A stretch of DNA of 64,000 bases, taken from positions 36,300,028-36,364,027 of the forward strand of contig OY998182.1 in assembly GCA_963921935.1 (NCBI GenBank), in the 5' to 3' direction. The stretch's first letter is position 1. Each line of letters begins with the position of its first letter. A program made the position numbers and the translations under genes. The notes beneath the pieces are model-generated. The model was given only the letters and a program-made list of their open reading frames with translations. It had not been told where the DNA came from and searched no databases. This document shows, in pieces, positions 44,891 through 55,944 of this stretch. Origin of the DNA: Galeruca laticollis. Its lineage: Eukaryota; Arthropoda; Insecta; Coleoptera; Chrysomelidae.

Positions 44891-46255
44891 CTTGGAATTA
44901 TTGCTGCACATCTTCTTGGCATACTTGAAATTAAGTTCCTGATCGCAACTTGATCCATTTGACCCCATTTTTCGATAATCTGAGTGACAGTTCATCTAGA
45001 TCTCTAGGTGGATGCTGTAAAGCTCTAACCTGGTGACTGAAATTGACCCATAACTGTTCAATTAGGTCAATATTAGGACTTCGCGCTGGCCAATCCAAAG
45101 AATGGATATCTACTTCTTGGAGGTAATCTTAGCTACGTGTTGGGTGCGTTATCATTATCTTTTCGTTCCCTATAAATGGGGATGACATTACATGATGTTC
45201 TAAATTGTCTGTTATGTAGTGGTGGGCTGTCAAATGACCGCCCCGAATCACAACTAAGTATGTATGTATGAACCACCAAACTAATGCCACTCCATACCAT
45301 AACAGACCCACAGCCATAGCTGACCTTTGTTGCAATAACATTGAGCATATCGCGTCTATACATTCTCCTACTACGATCATTACTAAACAGTACATTGATC
45401 CATTCACAGTTACCGCAATTTTGATGTACTCAGGCACACTGAAGTCGTCGCCTGCGATGGTTTCCAGTTAGAAGAGGACCAGTTGCGGCTCTATTTGGAG
45501 TAATACTGCCTTCGACGCACTGTATCTTGACTTATGTGGTAATTATATAAACGAACAAATTCTTGCCGTAGTGCAGTACTTATTACATCTGATCCAACCA
45601 ACACAAAAACCGTACAATTACGATACAAACCCAGTTGACCTGATGATTAGTGAATATAATGTCTGTGTAATTTACATCAATTTTGCTGTGTTACTGAGAT
45701 TATACAGTACTAAAACGGTATTTACTTCGGTTGGAACAAACCTATAGTGAATCGATTTCGTAATACCTGCATTCTCAAAAATCGATCTTGATTATTATTT
45801 ATCACTCTGTGGCGTCCTTGTTCAGGTATTCTTTGGTTCGTACCAGACTCTCCATACCGTGCTAGTATCCTGGAGATCATAGATTGGGTCAAGCTATAGC
45901 GGTGTTCCACTTGTACTTGTGTTACATCCATTTCCATGAGTGCTACTGCACCAGCAATTTCTTCGCCTGAAAGATTTCTCATCTCACGTTGCATAATTCT
46001 TAATAACGTTAGAAATCAACAATAGCAGTAGAACAGTGCAAACTGTCATCAATAAACAATAATTTAATCTGTCAGTGAATAATTATTTCATTATTTTTTT
46101 TCCAAAAACGATTGTGTTTTTACTCAACATCCAAGAAGTTGTTAAGTACAGTTAAAAACTATAATTTTTAAGCCATTAGCTTGCTTGCATTCAAATATTG
46201 TTCTCAAATGGATTCTTCAATTTTACACAATAAGCGTTAATTTTGCGTCGCAGTG
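44891..46255 (-). pseudogene. Tc1-like transposase, degraded
   Basis: On the minus strand, 45994-45722 is the HTH pair (LSGEEIAGAVALMEM, HRYSLTQSMISRILARY, RFLRMQVLRNRFT). A linker resembling NRAATGPLLTGNHRRRRLQ follows, then the catalytic block: GCGSVMVWSGIS and a region where the second Asp motif should be. The tail is near 44940 (MGSNGSSCDQELNF). A TGCGACGCAAAATTAACGC-like terminal repeat lies at 46230-46255. Multiple frameshifts. It joins the retroelement tail at 44890, where the left terminal repeat seems lost. Confidence 0.75.
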
Positions 46256-46624
46256 TATATTTCAGAGTTAAAAGTGTGAATACATTATTATATTTGAAGT
46301 TTAGTTTCTGTAATAAGATTTTGAAACATATTAAAAAATATTCCTAGTCGCATATATATTTCTTAGTAATCTGGGAATAAACAAAAATTGCAAAATGTAA
46401 TTAATATTTAAAAGTTTCTAAAAAACATATATTTACACCATCTTGAGACACACTGTTTCCACATTCGCATCCCATGGATGCTGCTTGTCAAAGATATAAT
46501 CTTCACTGTCTCAAAAACGCCAGATGTATCACAAAAAAGAAAGGATTTGGAATTTTTGAGATAATTTTATGATTAAAGCATTGTTATTTCTTATATCGTT
46601 TCCAGGTCCTAAATTATGCATATA
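46256..46624. other. Gene-free AT-rich spacer
   Basis: No features besides the TA at 46623-46624 used by the next element. Confidence 0.3.
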
Positions 46625-48625
46625 CAGGGTGTCCCACGACGATTGAGACAAGTAATATATCAAAATTCGGCAGTAGTAGATAATTATAATTTTGGGGGTG
46701 TAAATTAGAGCAAATGTTGCATCTTTTCTTGTTTTTGGTCACGTGACGTCGCATTCAAAATTATTAATGGGACAACCTGTACATTTGTGCCTTTCTGTGT
46801 TCCTCCCGATAAAACAATTCCAACTAACTAGCACACTTGGGGTGTAAAGTGATTAATTCAAGAGCTACAGGTACTTAAAGGATTGTATGTTCATAATTGA
46901 ATCCCCTGTAATTTTCGGCAATCTTACATTCGTTCATAATGATTAAGACAAACCAATATTATAATTTTTAATAATACTTGAAAGTTAATAATGAAACGAC
47001 CTGTATATCATGGAGTAAAATTACATAGAATTGTTTTTTTTTCCACAAAAACTTGTTTACCTATTAAATATCGATTAAAAAGTAGCATAGAAAATCTTAT
47101 AAAAAAGACTGCCTATTGTCAAGTTTGCCATGATAATGACAAAAGTGCCAATAACTGTCAGAATAGTTATTTTTAAGTTGTGAAACGGTAAGTCAACATG
47201 CCTTTTCTTTATACGGCTAGTGAATATGTTGATATGCTTCTTATTTATGGTGAATGTGGAAGAGCTAGAGATTTATACAGAGCTCGTTATCCCAATCGCC
47301 AAATACCTGGTAAAGATACATTTAGGTATGTGGAACAAGAATTGCGCAATGGTTCTGTACAAACTGAGGACAATGTAATTAATACTTTAGCATATTTACT
47401 AGCATATCCTCATACATCCATTCGACATTTGGAATCTGAACTTGGTATCAGCAAATCAACTATCCACAGGGTATTAAAAAATCATAAGTATCACCTCTTT
47501 AAGATACATTTGGTGCAAGGTCTGAATCCTCAAGATTTTGATCTACGATGTACATTTATTGCAGATATGCAAGCATGGTTAGACGATGAGTTATCTTTTT
47601 TGGATAAAATTCTGTGGTGCGACGAATCGAGATTTCATAATAACGGAATCGTCAATCGACATAATTGCCATTACTGGTCTGCAGAAAATCCAAAATGGGT
47701 GATGGAAACCCGATTTCAGAGAATTTGGGGGGTAAACGTTTGGTATGGCCTATTCAATGGGCGTTTTTATGATGGTATACTAACGGGAGAGAGATACCTA
47801 ATTTTTTTATAAAATATACTTCCAGACCTACTTGAAGACATTCCATTGAATGAAAGTAATACAATGTGGTGGCAGCAAGATAGTGCACCTACACATTATG
47901 ATCGTAGAGTCAGAAATTATCTGGACATGATATTTCCAGAACGCTGGATTGGATGAAACGGTACTATTTACTGGCCTCCAAGATCGCCAGACCTGACACC
48001 GTTAGATTTCTTCCTTTGGGGATATCTTAAAGGTATCGTTTATGCAACTCTGTCAACATATTTAGACGATTTGAAAAGAAAAATACGCGATGCTTGTAGA
48101 ACTGTGACATCGGAAATGATTAGGGCAGCATGTAGCCGAAATCTATTATCAAGATTTGAGAAATGCATTTGTGAAAGTGGGCATCAATTTGAACATCTCC
48201 TTTAAGATTGTAAGTTTTTTTGTGACTGTTAATTTGAATTATTATTAAAAATTATAATATTGGTTTGTCTTAATCATTACGCACGAATGTAAAATTGCCG
48301 AAAATTACAGGGGATTCAATTATGCATTTTTTAACTTACAATCCTTTAAGTACCTGTAGCTCTTGAATTAATCACTTTAGACCCAAAGTGCGCTAGTTAG
48401 TTGGAATTGTTTTATCGGGAGGAACACAGAAAGGCACAAATATACCGGTTGTTCCATTAATAATTTTGAATGCGATGTCACGTGACCAAAAACAAACAAA
48501 AAATTGGGTAACACAATAACAAGAAAAGATGCAACATTTGCTCTAATTTACACCCCCAAAATTATAATTATCTACTACTGCCCAATTCTGATATATTACT
48601 TGTCTTAATCTTCGTGGGACACCCA
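46625..48625 (+). mobile_element. Mariner-type transposon, 2.0 kb, long TIRs
   Basis: Left end TA|CAGGGTGTCCCACGACGA; right end is its near inverse (TCTTCGTGGGACACCC). The inverted repeats extend about 350 bp inward on each side: ATTATAATTATCTACTACTG, a block around the AAAAGATGCAACATTTGC phrase, and TGGTTTGTCTTAATCATTA near the inner ends. One almost intact transposase lies between. Short gaps in the right arm show modest decay. Confidence 0.9.
47198..48205 (+). pseudogene. Mariner-type (DUF4817 group) transposase, two stops
   Basis: One frame of 335 codons, interrupted only by TAA at codon 205 (47810) and TGA at codon 253 (47954). Both are explicable as C-to-T changes. N-terminal HTH: YTASEYVDMLLIYGECGRAR, RARYPNRQIPGKDTFRYVE, ELGISKSTIHRVLKNH. 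Catalytic acids: LWCDESRFHNN, WWQQDSAPTHY and WPPRSPDLTPLDFFLWGYL; the second and third Asp are about 37 residues apart. The C-terminus ends in CESGHQFEHLL. It would bind the CAGGGTGTCCC ends and insert at TA. Long terminal repeats and few lesions suggest recent death. Confidence 0.9.
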
Positions 48626-49068
48626 TACATATTAATTAAAGTGAAACAAATTTATGTTAAAATCCATATGTCTAATTACTAATATGTCCACTCATACTAT
48701 TTATTATACAACATTTCAATTTATTTGTGTAATTTTTTCCGTTATTTAAACTTACTGTCATAAATTTTGGGTTATACTTGGTCCACCGTGTTTTTTATTG
48801 AGCAAGTGACTCAAACCACCCAGTATATAAGGCAAGTTAGTGATAAGACTGTGTTGATTTGAAAATTACGAAAGTCTTGTAATTTTAATAACAGATAACT
48901 TAAGCTTAAAATATGTGATGTAATTTTGATTTCATGTTTGAAAATATCGAGAAAAACTAATTTTATAAATATTATATTTTGTTTTCTACAATATTATTAG
49001 CTGAACATGTAAGCGTGCTTCGTAGTTTTAATATTAAATATTATGGGATTTCTTGTGAATATTTAATA
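48626..49068. other. Gene-free AT-rich spacer
   Basis: Nothing recognised. Confidence 0.3.
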
Positions 49069-51113
49069 GGCGAGCGGGACACCCCCAAAAAGTCGCTTAG
49101 GAATAGCAGTATGTGACCACGCAGTACTAATCGCTAAGACCACTTTTACTTTATGTTTTCGGAGTCGCTGAATACGAATATGAAATTATTTTTACGATAA
49201 AATTGGGGGAACATCAAAAAACAGCAATTTCGGGTAAAATTGAGACAATTGAATTTGGCGTTTTTCTGTGCTCATCTCGCTATATCTTCCACATTTATCA
49301 ATGTATCATTATGAAATTTTGTATGACTATTGCGTATCTAAAGATCTAAACAACAAGCCTACTCCGAAAATTCTGCGACAATTAATACTTGAACAGTAAA
49401 TTTACACTTGTTTACTTTTACGTGTTCCGAGTTTTGTCGTACAAATGCAAAAGTTGTGTTACGAAGTTTCGTATTTCTAAAAACTAATTATCCAGTATTA
49501 AAATGCAATACCTAAAAAAGTTTTTGGGAAAGTTTCAGATCTAAATATTGAAAAGAAAAAAATATATGCTATTTCAAAGTCGAGCGTAGCGTGCGGCTGC
49601 ACGACGCGCTATAGCAAATAGATGCTGATACTCGCTTAATATTTCATATACAACGTATTCAACGCAGAATGAGTGAAAACCAGTTAACAATTGTAGAATC
49701 TCCCGATACAGACGTTTTTTTATTACTACTAATTCATTTTGCAAGTTTCGAAAATAGACCTCAGCTATAGTTTTTCACGGGAAAAATATCCGTACGCACT
49801 GATTTCAGAAGGTATATACCTATTCATAGTTTAGCACAAAAATTAGGAAAAAATATCTGTTCGTCGTTGTTAGCTGCACACGCTCTAACAGGCTGTGATA
49901 CTAATTCATCGTTATTTTAAATAGGCAAGATCAAGGTGAATGCAGCATTACGACTTATGTCAGACGAAGAATTGACTAATTTAGCTACAATGACCGGCTT
50001 AGACATACATGTTGCCCAAGAAGTCGTCAGTACATTCACATCTTATTTGTACGATCCAAAGAAAAAGTCAAAAGGTACACGTAACGATATAAATTCATTA
50101 AGATATCATTTAACTATCGAAAAGAACTCTGAAATCGCAAGACTTCCTCCATCTGAACCCGCGATACATAAACACATTTTAAGAGCTCTTTGGCAAATCA
50201 ATGAGTGGAAACAAGCAATCGAACCTCTAATCATTTCCAAAGATGTGACAAAGTTTGGCTGGGTGGTAGAGACAGGTAGATTGAGTTTCGATTATTACGA
50301 TGGACCCACTGCTATGGAAATACTACAACAGTACTTTTGTTCGTGCACTGGCAAAAATGCTTGCGAAACTGACGTTTGTCCTTGTAGAAAATCTAATTTG
50401 AAATGCTGTGATGTTTGTAGTTGTAATGATACATGTGTAAATAAAGAAGTGATTGTAAATACAGATGAAATAAATGAAGATTTTTAAGATATTTTAATGG
50501 TTTTTATTTTAATTGATATATTAAAACCGTATTTCGGACGCATGTAAGTTCCGACTCGGATAGTCGCTGCTCGTGCTATAGCGCGCCGTGCAGCCGCACG
50601 CTACGCTCGACTTTGAAATAGCATATCTTTTTTTCTTCTCAATATTTAGATCTGAAACTTTCCCAAAAACTTCTTTAGGCATTGCATTTTAATACTGGAT
50701 AATTAGTTTTTAGAAATTCAAAACTTCGTAACACAACTTTTGCATTTGTACGACAAAACTCGGAACACGTAAAAGTAAACAATTGTAAATTTACTGTTCA
50801 AGTATTAATTGTCGCAGAATTTTCGGAGTAGGCTTGTTGTTTAGATCTTTAGATACGCAATAGTCATAAAAAATTTCATAATGATACATTGATAAATGTG
50901 GAAGATATAGCGAGATGAACACAGAAAAACGCCAAATTCAATTGTCTCAATTTTACCCGAAATTGCCGTTTTTTTCCATGTTCCCCCAATTTTATCGTAA
51001 AAATATTTCATATTCGTATTCAGCGATCCCGAAAACATAAAGTAAAAGTGGTCTTAGCGATTAGTACTTCCGTGGTCACTGTAAGGTCAATTTGGGGGTG
51101 CGTCCCGCTCGCC
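49069..51113 (+). mobile_element. DNA transposon with ~550-bp TIRs, nuclease-like protein inside
   Basis: The ends are GGCGAGCGGGAC and GTCCCGCTCGCC, each next to TA. Inverted arms run 49069-49616 and 50573-51113 and match almost throughout (for example TTTCATATTCGTATTCAGCG-type and GTGCGGCTGCACG-type phrases). The ~950 bp between holds a broken frame with a TGCDT motif and a Cys-rich C-terminus. This does not look like mariner, piggyBac or Harbinger. An Academ-type element (which encode an XPG-like nuclease) is my best guess, unproven. Confidence 0.8.
49676..50487 (+). pseudogene. PIN/FEN-like nuclease plus CxC Cys-rich protein (fragment)
   Basis: Reading from 49676: SPDTDVFLLLLIHFASFEN, YIPIHSLAQKLGKNICSSLL, AHALTGCDTNSSLF, with stops near 49769 and 49918. 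Then an open frame 49936-50487: DEELTNLATMTGLDIHVAQE, SLRYHLTIEK, SFDYYDGPTAMEILQQYF, and a C-terminal cluster CSCTGKNACETDVCPCRKSN followed by LKCCDVCSCNDTCVN. The acidic DTDV and GCDT motifs resemble PIN/FEN-fold nucleases. The CxC cluster resembles a metal- or DNA-binding module. I do not know an established name. It sits within long inverted repeats, so it may be the element's recombinase; this is inferred. Confidence 0.6.
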
Positions 51114-51115
51114 TA

Positions 51116-51795
51116 TAAGTAGGTATTATCAACGACCTGGTATGGAAATTAATTGCACAAAAGTTTATAAACTGTGAGCCACCTTTTTGATATAGCTATA
51201 TGTGATTTTTGATTTCTCCCAATCTGAAAAGGTTTAATAATCGGTCTTCAAATCTTCAAAAATCTAACTCCTGCTAAAACACAGAGACATCAAAAATTGT
51301 CAATAAATAATGGTGTGGCTAGTTTATTATTTCTATCATTTGAACTGTTTGTCCTCAGACTCTTTGAAGATTCTCTGGCGAATCAGGAAGTATATAACTA
51401 TAAATTGTGAACCTGTTAGTGACTATATATTATTTGTATCATTTTCAGGCATTTAAAATATGCAAATTTATTGTGGGTTTCATGTCCCCATCTAAAAAAA
51501 TTCACAAAATGAGTTCCTTTAGTATTTAGTAAGATGTCATAAGTAAGTTTACATGTTCTGTACTAGTAAAATAATGTAATTGTTATATTGTCTGTGTATT
51601 ATAAGGATACATGGAATAAATCCTTAAAAAGGAATGATTTATGGTTTTTACTCATTCTTAATAATCTTAACTGTTAAATATTTGTATTTAAATTTATATA
51701 TAGATTAAAGTATAAGTATGTGTGAAAAAAATAATTTCTAGCTAATACGTTTTTTTTTATTGAAAAAAGCAACTTATTTAAACAAATCAAAACAA
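51116..51795. other. Gene-free AT-rich spacer
   Basis: No ORF or repeat of note. Confidence 0.3.
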
Positions 51796-52910
51796 TTACA
51801 CATAGAGGTCAGTTAATACCCCCCCCCCCAAATAGATATTTTCAACAAAAACATACTTGGTCGTAATACACTTCCAGTGCACCAATATGCTACATGAATG
51901 ATTTTCTTTGCACCACATTACCCGAGAGACTACAGCAGTTTGTTTATGAAGGAGGGGGATAAATAAACGTTAGACCCTGTCCCCTCTCCCTTCCCCAATC
52001 GGAATTTTCAAATTTTGTACTTTGCACCATCAAAAAATTCTTTTCACCATTCCCTTCAGTTACTAGTATCACATTATTCAGAGTAAAGTTGCCCCCCCCC
52101 CATGACAATTTGCAAAAAGATATACTGCAGCCGAATCCACTCATACGCACCACCAAGCAACCACCCCCCCCCCCCTACCCTCACTTAGTTAAACCTGAAT
52201 ATATAAAGTAAAGTTACCCATGATAATTTTCCAGAAAATAAATTGCATCGGAATCCACTTCAAATGCCCTTATATGCACCACCAACAAAAACAAAAGTCT
52301 GTCAATAAAAACTCTGCTACTGTTCCAAGTATAGCTTGTCCTTTTCCAATTTTCAACATGATTTTGCTCTATGTATTTTTTTTCTGAAATTATCATTGGT
52401 GAGGCGAACTTTACTTTAAATAATAAGCTTTAATTAACTAGAGGAACGGGGGGATTTTGTTACATATTTTTGGAGAATTTATTTCAATAAAAAGGTAATA
52501 AATATTTCTTTTATATACCAAGAATATTTTGTTTTTGTTGGTGGTGCATAAGAATATGGATTAGGAGTGGACTCCAACCTATACTACGGAAATTGTCATT
52601 AAGGGGGCAAACTTTATAAAATGTATGTGGAGGAGTGATTCTGTTTTTGTTCGTGGTGCATAATAGTACATAAGAAGTAGATACCATTGCCATATCTTTT
52701 TTTCGGAAATTGTCATTGGGGGGAGGGGGGGAGGGGTGTGGGATGGCAACTTTACTATGTATAATGAGGTTTAACTAATCGGGGGAAAAGGAATTTGTTT
52801 ATTTAGCGTTTAATTGCCCTCCTCCCTAAACAAACAGCTGTAGTCTCTCAGGGAATGTGGTGCGAAGAAAATGATCCATCATCATACAAGCGACACCGTA
52901 TTTTGCTAAT
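51796..52910. repeat. Large palindromic element with C/G homopolymer runs
   Basis: The outer arms (about 51890-51975 and 52795-52885) are inverted copies (GAGAGACTACAGC, TTTGCACCACATT versus AATGTGGTGCGAAG). Inner ~110-bp units repeat within each arm: a block with GTAAAGTT, a C run, ATGACAATTT, TCCACT and GCACCACCAA occurs twice on the left and inverted twice or more on the right. C runs at 51821-51829, 52092-52101 and 52164-52176 face G runs around 52720-52735. No ORF. The class is unknown. Confidence 0.65.
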
Positions 52911-52922
52911 TTTTGTAAGACT

Positions 52923-53330
52923 ATGCTATTGTCCAGTGCCGATTATGTTGATAATTCGGATTTGGATCTGGAGGATAGTGTAAAGACTCCTGAATGTAGT
53001 CGTAATGAGACTTCTAGGAAGTTATTTGCCAATATTAAGAAACGGTTAGAGGTAGCTAATCAGAAGGCCTGTGATAGCCATAATCTGCGACGCAGACATG
53101 TAGAGTATCTCTCACACGATTTGGTGTGAAAGAAGAATTTTATTCTTTCGGATGCTGTAAGGTATTATACTCGTTAGCTAGCTTCTAGGTACATAGGGTC
53201 TTTCTCAGTATCCAAGAGGTTAACTCCGTGAACTTATGAGTTGCAGGATAAGGACGGAGCTTCGGCAGGGGTATGGTACTGCAAATACTTGAAGCCATAC
53301 TCTACGCAACCGTCTGAAGATCAAAATTAA
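52923..53330 (+). pseudogene. Ty3/gypsy-type integrase C-terminus
   Basis: One frame with three or so internal stops reads NIKKRLEVANQKACDSHNLR, VEYLSHDLV, then NFILSDAVRYYT, LASRYIG, SFSVSKRL and ends near 53330 with YCKYLKPYSTQPSED. The run resembles the end of a gypsy integrase: the basic helix, the K-G-D-L-V/W strand, LSDA and a GPF-like (here GSF) module that binds DNA or chromatin. Upstream catalytic parts and LTRs were not found. It is a decayed fragment, with stops replacing Trp and other codons. Confidence 0.65.
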
Positions 53331-54012
53331 CCCTTCCAGGTTAGTTTTCTTTGACCAAATTGCACGACCGCTAGGAATATCGGATGGTATACCTGCCACG
53401 AACGGGCTTCCGCTCATAATTTCGACGAGGATGGTAGTCCTATGAGAATTATCTGAGGTGTACCTCAGGATATTACCAGCCGGCGGCCATTACTACTGGG
53501 AAGATTTAAATTCTTAGCCTTCCACTGAGACCGTGGAACGGAGAGTGATTCTTCACTCGTCGGACAATTCAAGGTCAGGATCTCAAAAAGCTGAGGGGTT
53601 TTCTTTTCTTTTTCCCCTGGATCTGGTCGGTGATTACAGGTATAACTGGAATTTTTCCAGAGGCTTGTTCTCCTACCCAACTGGACCAGTACCAGGAGGG
53701 CTGGAGTTTTAGAAACATTGCCATCGAGGGATTCGACTGCCTGTAAAATTATTTTCCTTCATTTCGTTTTTTTTTATCATTATATTATATTAATTACTTT
53801 CCGACAGTTGCCTTCAGCGTTGTAAACTTTTTTATTTTTATACATATACATCTTCGCAACAATTGGTACTTTTTGATAATTTTATTCATTTCTTTTCTTT
53901 TTTTATATACATTTTGAAAACGTTTAACTATAAATATGTAGATATATTTAGTAAATTTATAACGTCTTGGTATACCAACGGTGCGTACCTTGGCTATACG
54001 CCTTACATACAT
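53331..54012. other. Unassigned sequence after the integrase fragment
   Basis: 53331-53720 is GC-richer and may be the 3' remainder of the gypsy-type element. From 53750 it is AT-rich with no gene. Confidence 0.3.
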
Positions 54013-55912
54013 ATACAGGGTGTTTCTAGATTCGACCGACAACGCTCTACCACAGAGAGATCTCAATAAATGATTCATTTTGATATAGGAATACGAACCC
54101 TTACGGGGACTAGTTGCTGAGATATAGGGCGTTCAAAATTTGCCAAAAATCAAGAGCGCCTTTAATTTTTTTCTTCAAATTTGCCATGGTTAGTTGTCAC
54201 TTTTATCCCCCTATTTTTTACGCTACTGGAGCAAATTCTATTTTTAATTTTGTTTTAAACTGTCTGATTATTTTTAGTTAAAAAACTAATAACCTTTTAT
54301 GAAGCTAAAATAAACGGTGTTGTAGAAATTTACCTCTAAACAAAAGTCTGCAGGTAATTAAATACTACTCAATATTTCTAAATTATAACCTAATAGGCAC
54401 GTATCATATTTTTAATAGTTCCTGACACTTTGTGTATTTGACACGATCTTGGTAGATTAAATCATGGAATTTTAAATTAGTTTTTACATTAATTTTGCTG
54501 TTATAAAATGAATTTTCCAATTGAAGAGCTGACCAATATGTTAATGATTTACGAGGAATCTCGAAAAAATGGTAGGATGGCAGCTCATTTATACCAACAA
54601 AGATTTCGCAATCGTCGAATTCCACATCATTCTACATTTCCAAGTATTGAAAGAAGACTGAAAGAAACCGGAAACTTGTTAAATAAAAGAAATAATGCTG
54701 GAAAGCAACGTACAACAAGGACTGTGCATCTTGAAGAGGAAATGTTAAATATTTTTGAAAGGCAATCTTTAAGTACTCGAACTGTAGGTTGCGCTTTAAG
54801 AGTGGACCATTCTACTGTATGGTAAGTTTTAAAAGAACAAATGTTACATCCATACAAATTGGCCAGTGTTCAAGCATTAGAACCTAGATATTTTCAGGTG
54901 CGTATGGAATTTTCAAACTGGTATTTACAAGTGTCGTGAAAATCGAAATTTTCCAAAATATGTGTTGTATACCGACGAGGTTAGATTTACTAGGGAAAGA
55001 ATTTTCAACTCTAGAAATAGGCACGTTTGGGATAAAGAGATTCCGCACTTTGTTCGTGAAAGGGGATTTCAACATAAATATTCGGTTAATGTGTGGGTGG
55101 GTATGGTTGGAGATTATTAAACCGGGCCTTACATTATACCAAATAAATTAAATTTATACGCGCTTTCTGGAAGAAACGTTGGAGAATGTACCGTTAAATA
55201 TTAGACATGTGGTTTCAACACGATGGGGCATTTGTGCATTTTGCTGCAGTGGCAAGAAATTACATAAACAGACGTTTTAGAAAAAAATGGATTGGTCGGG
55301 GTGGACCCAATTGTTGGCCTCTATCGATTTTTTTATATGGGGCTATATGAAGTCCTTAGTGTACGAAATAATCATCGAATCTGAACAAGATCTAACAGCT
55401 AGAATTCAAGCTGCGGCAGTAATCATTCAATCCCATCCAGATTTAACCTCAAAGACACTTTTTTCAATGACAAAACGGTGTAAGAAGTATATTGAAGTAA
55501 GCGGCCAACAGTTTGAACAACTACTGTAACTTTGTCAATTTTGTTATTGTTGTAATACAGTGTTGTTTAAATTTAATATGTGCTATGATTATTTTTATTT
55601 TCATTGCCAATTTTGTTATTATTGTAATACATTTTTGTTTGAAATTGAGATTATCAACAACTTGTATTTGTTTTTAACTACTTACGCTTAATAATTATTC
55701 GAAATTAAATGAATAATTAGTTAATTTGTAAATTACTTACGTGTTTGCAGACTTTTGTTTAGAGGCAAATTTCTACAACACCGTTCATTTTAACTCCATA
55801 AAAGGTTATTAGGTTTTTAACTAAAAATAATCAGGCAATTTAAAACAAAATTAAAAAAAGAATTTGCTCCAGTGGCGTAAAAAATAGGGGGATAAAAGTG
55901 ACAACTAACACT
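54013..55912 (+). mobile_element. Mariner-type transposon, right terminus truncated
   Basis: The left end CATATACAGGGTGTTTCTAG lies at 54009-54028. The sub-terminal inverted repeat runs 54190-54352 on the left and 55742-55910 on the right (shared TAGTTGTCACTTTTATCCCC and TTTGTTTAGAGGCAAATTTC, inverted). On the right the similarity stops at GACAACTAACA, so the outer ~175 bp and the terminus are lost, replaced by the next element. Confidence 0.8.
54508..55529 (+). pseudogene. Mariner-type (DUF4817 group) transposase, frameshifted
   Basis: The first frame (54508-54825) is the HTH part: FPIEELTNMLMIYEESRKNG, RFRNRRIPHHSTFPSIERRL, LSTRTVGCALRVDHSTVW. Later frames give VLYTDEVRFTRE-like text (first Asp, ~54965), VNVWVGMVGDY (~55085), WFQHDGAFVHFAAVARNYI (second Asp, ~55210) and NCWPLSIDFFIWGYMKSLVY. 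In the last, the residues that normally carry SPDLxP and the third Asp are deleted. The C-terminus is GQQFEQLL at 55529. It is the same family as 47198-48205 but much older. Confidence 0.8.
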
Positions 55913-55944
55913 GACAGCGCGCCACTGGTTAGGTGGATAGAAGC

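Noticed and set aside
49841..50487. Host metallothionein-like or CXC chromatin protein
   Set aside because: The Cys cluster suggested this at first, but the GCDT-containing upstream text, the flanking 550-bp inverted repeats and two related copies favour a transposon-associated protein.
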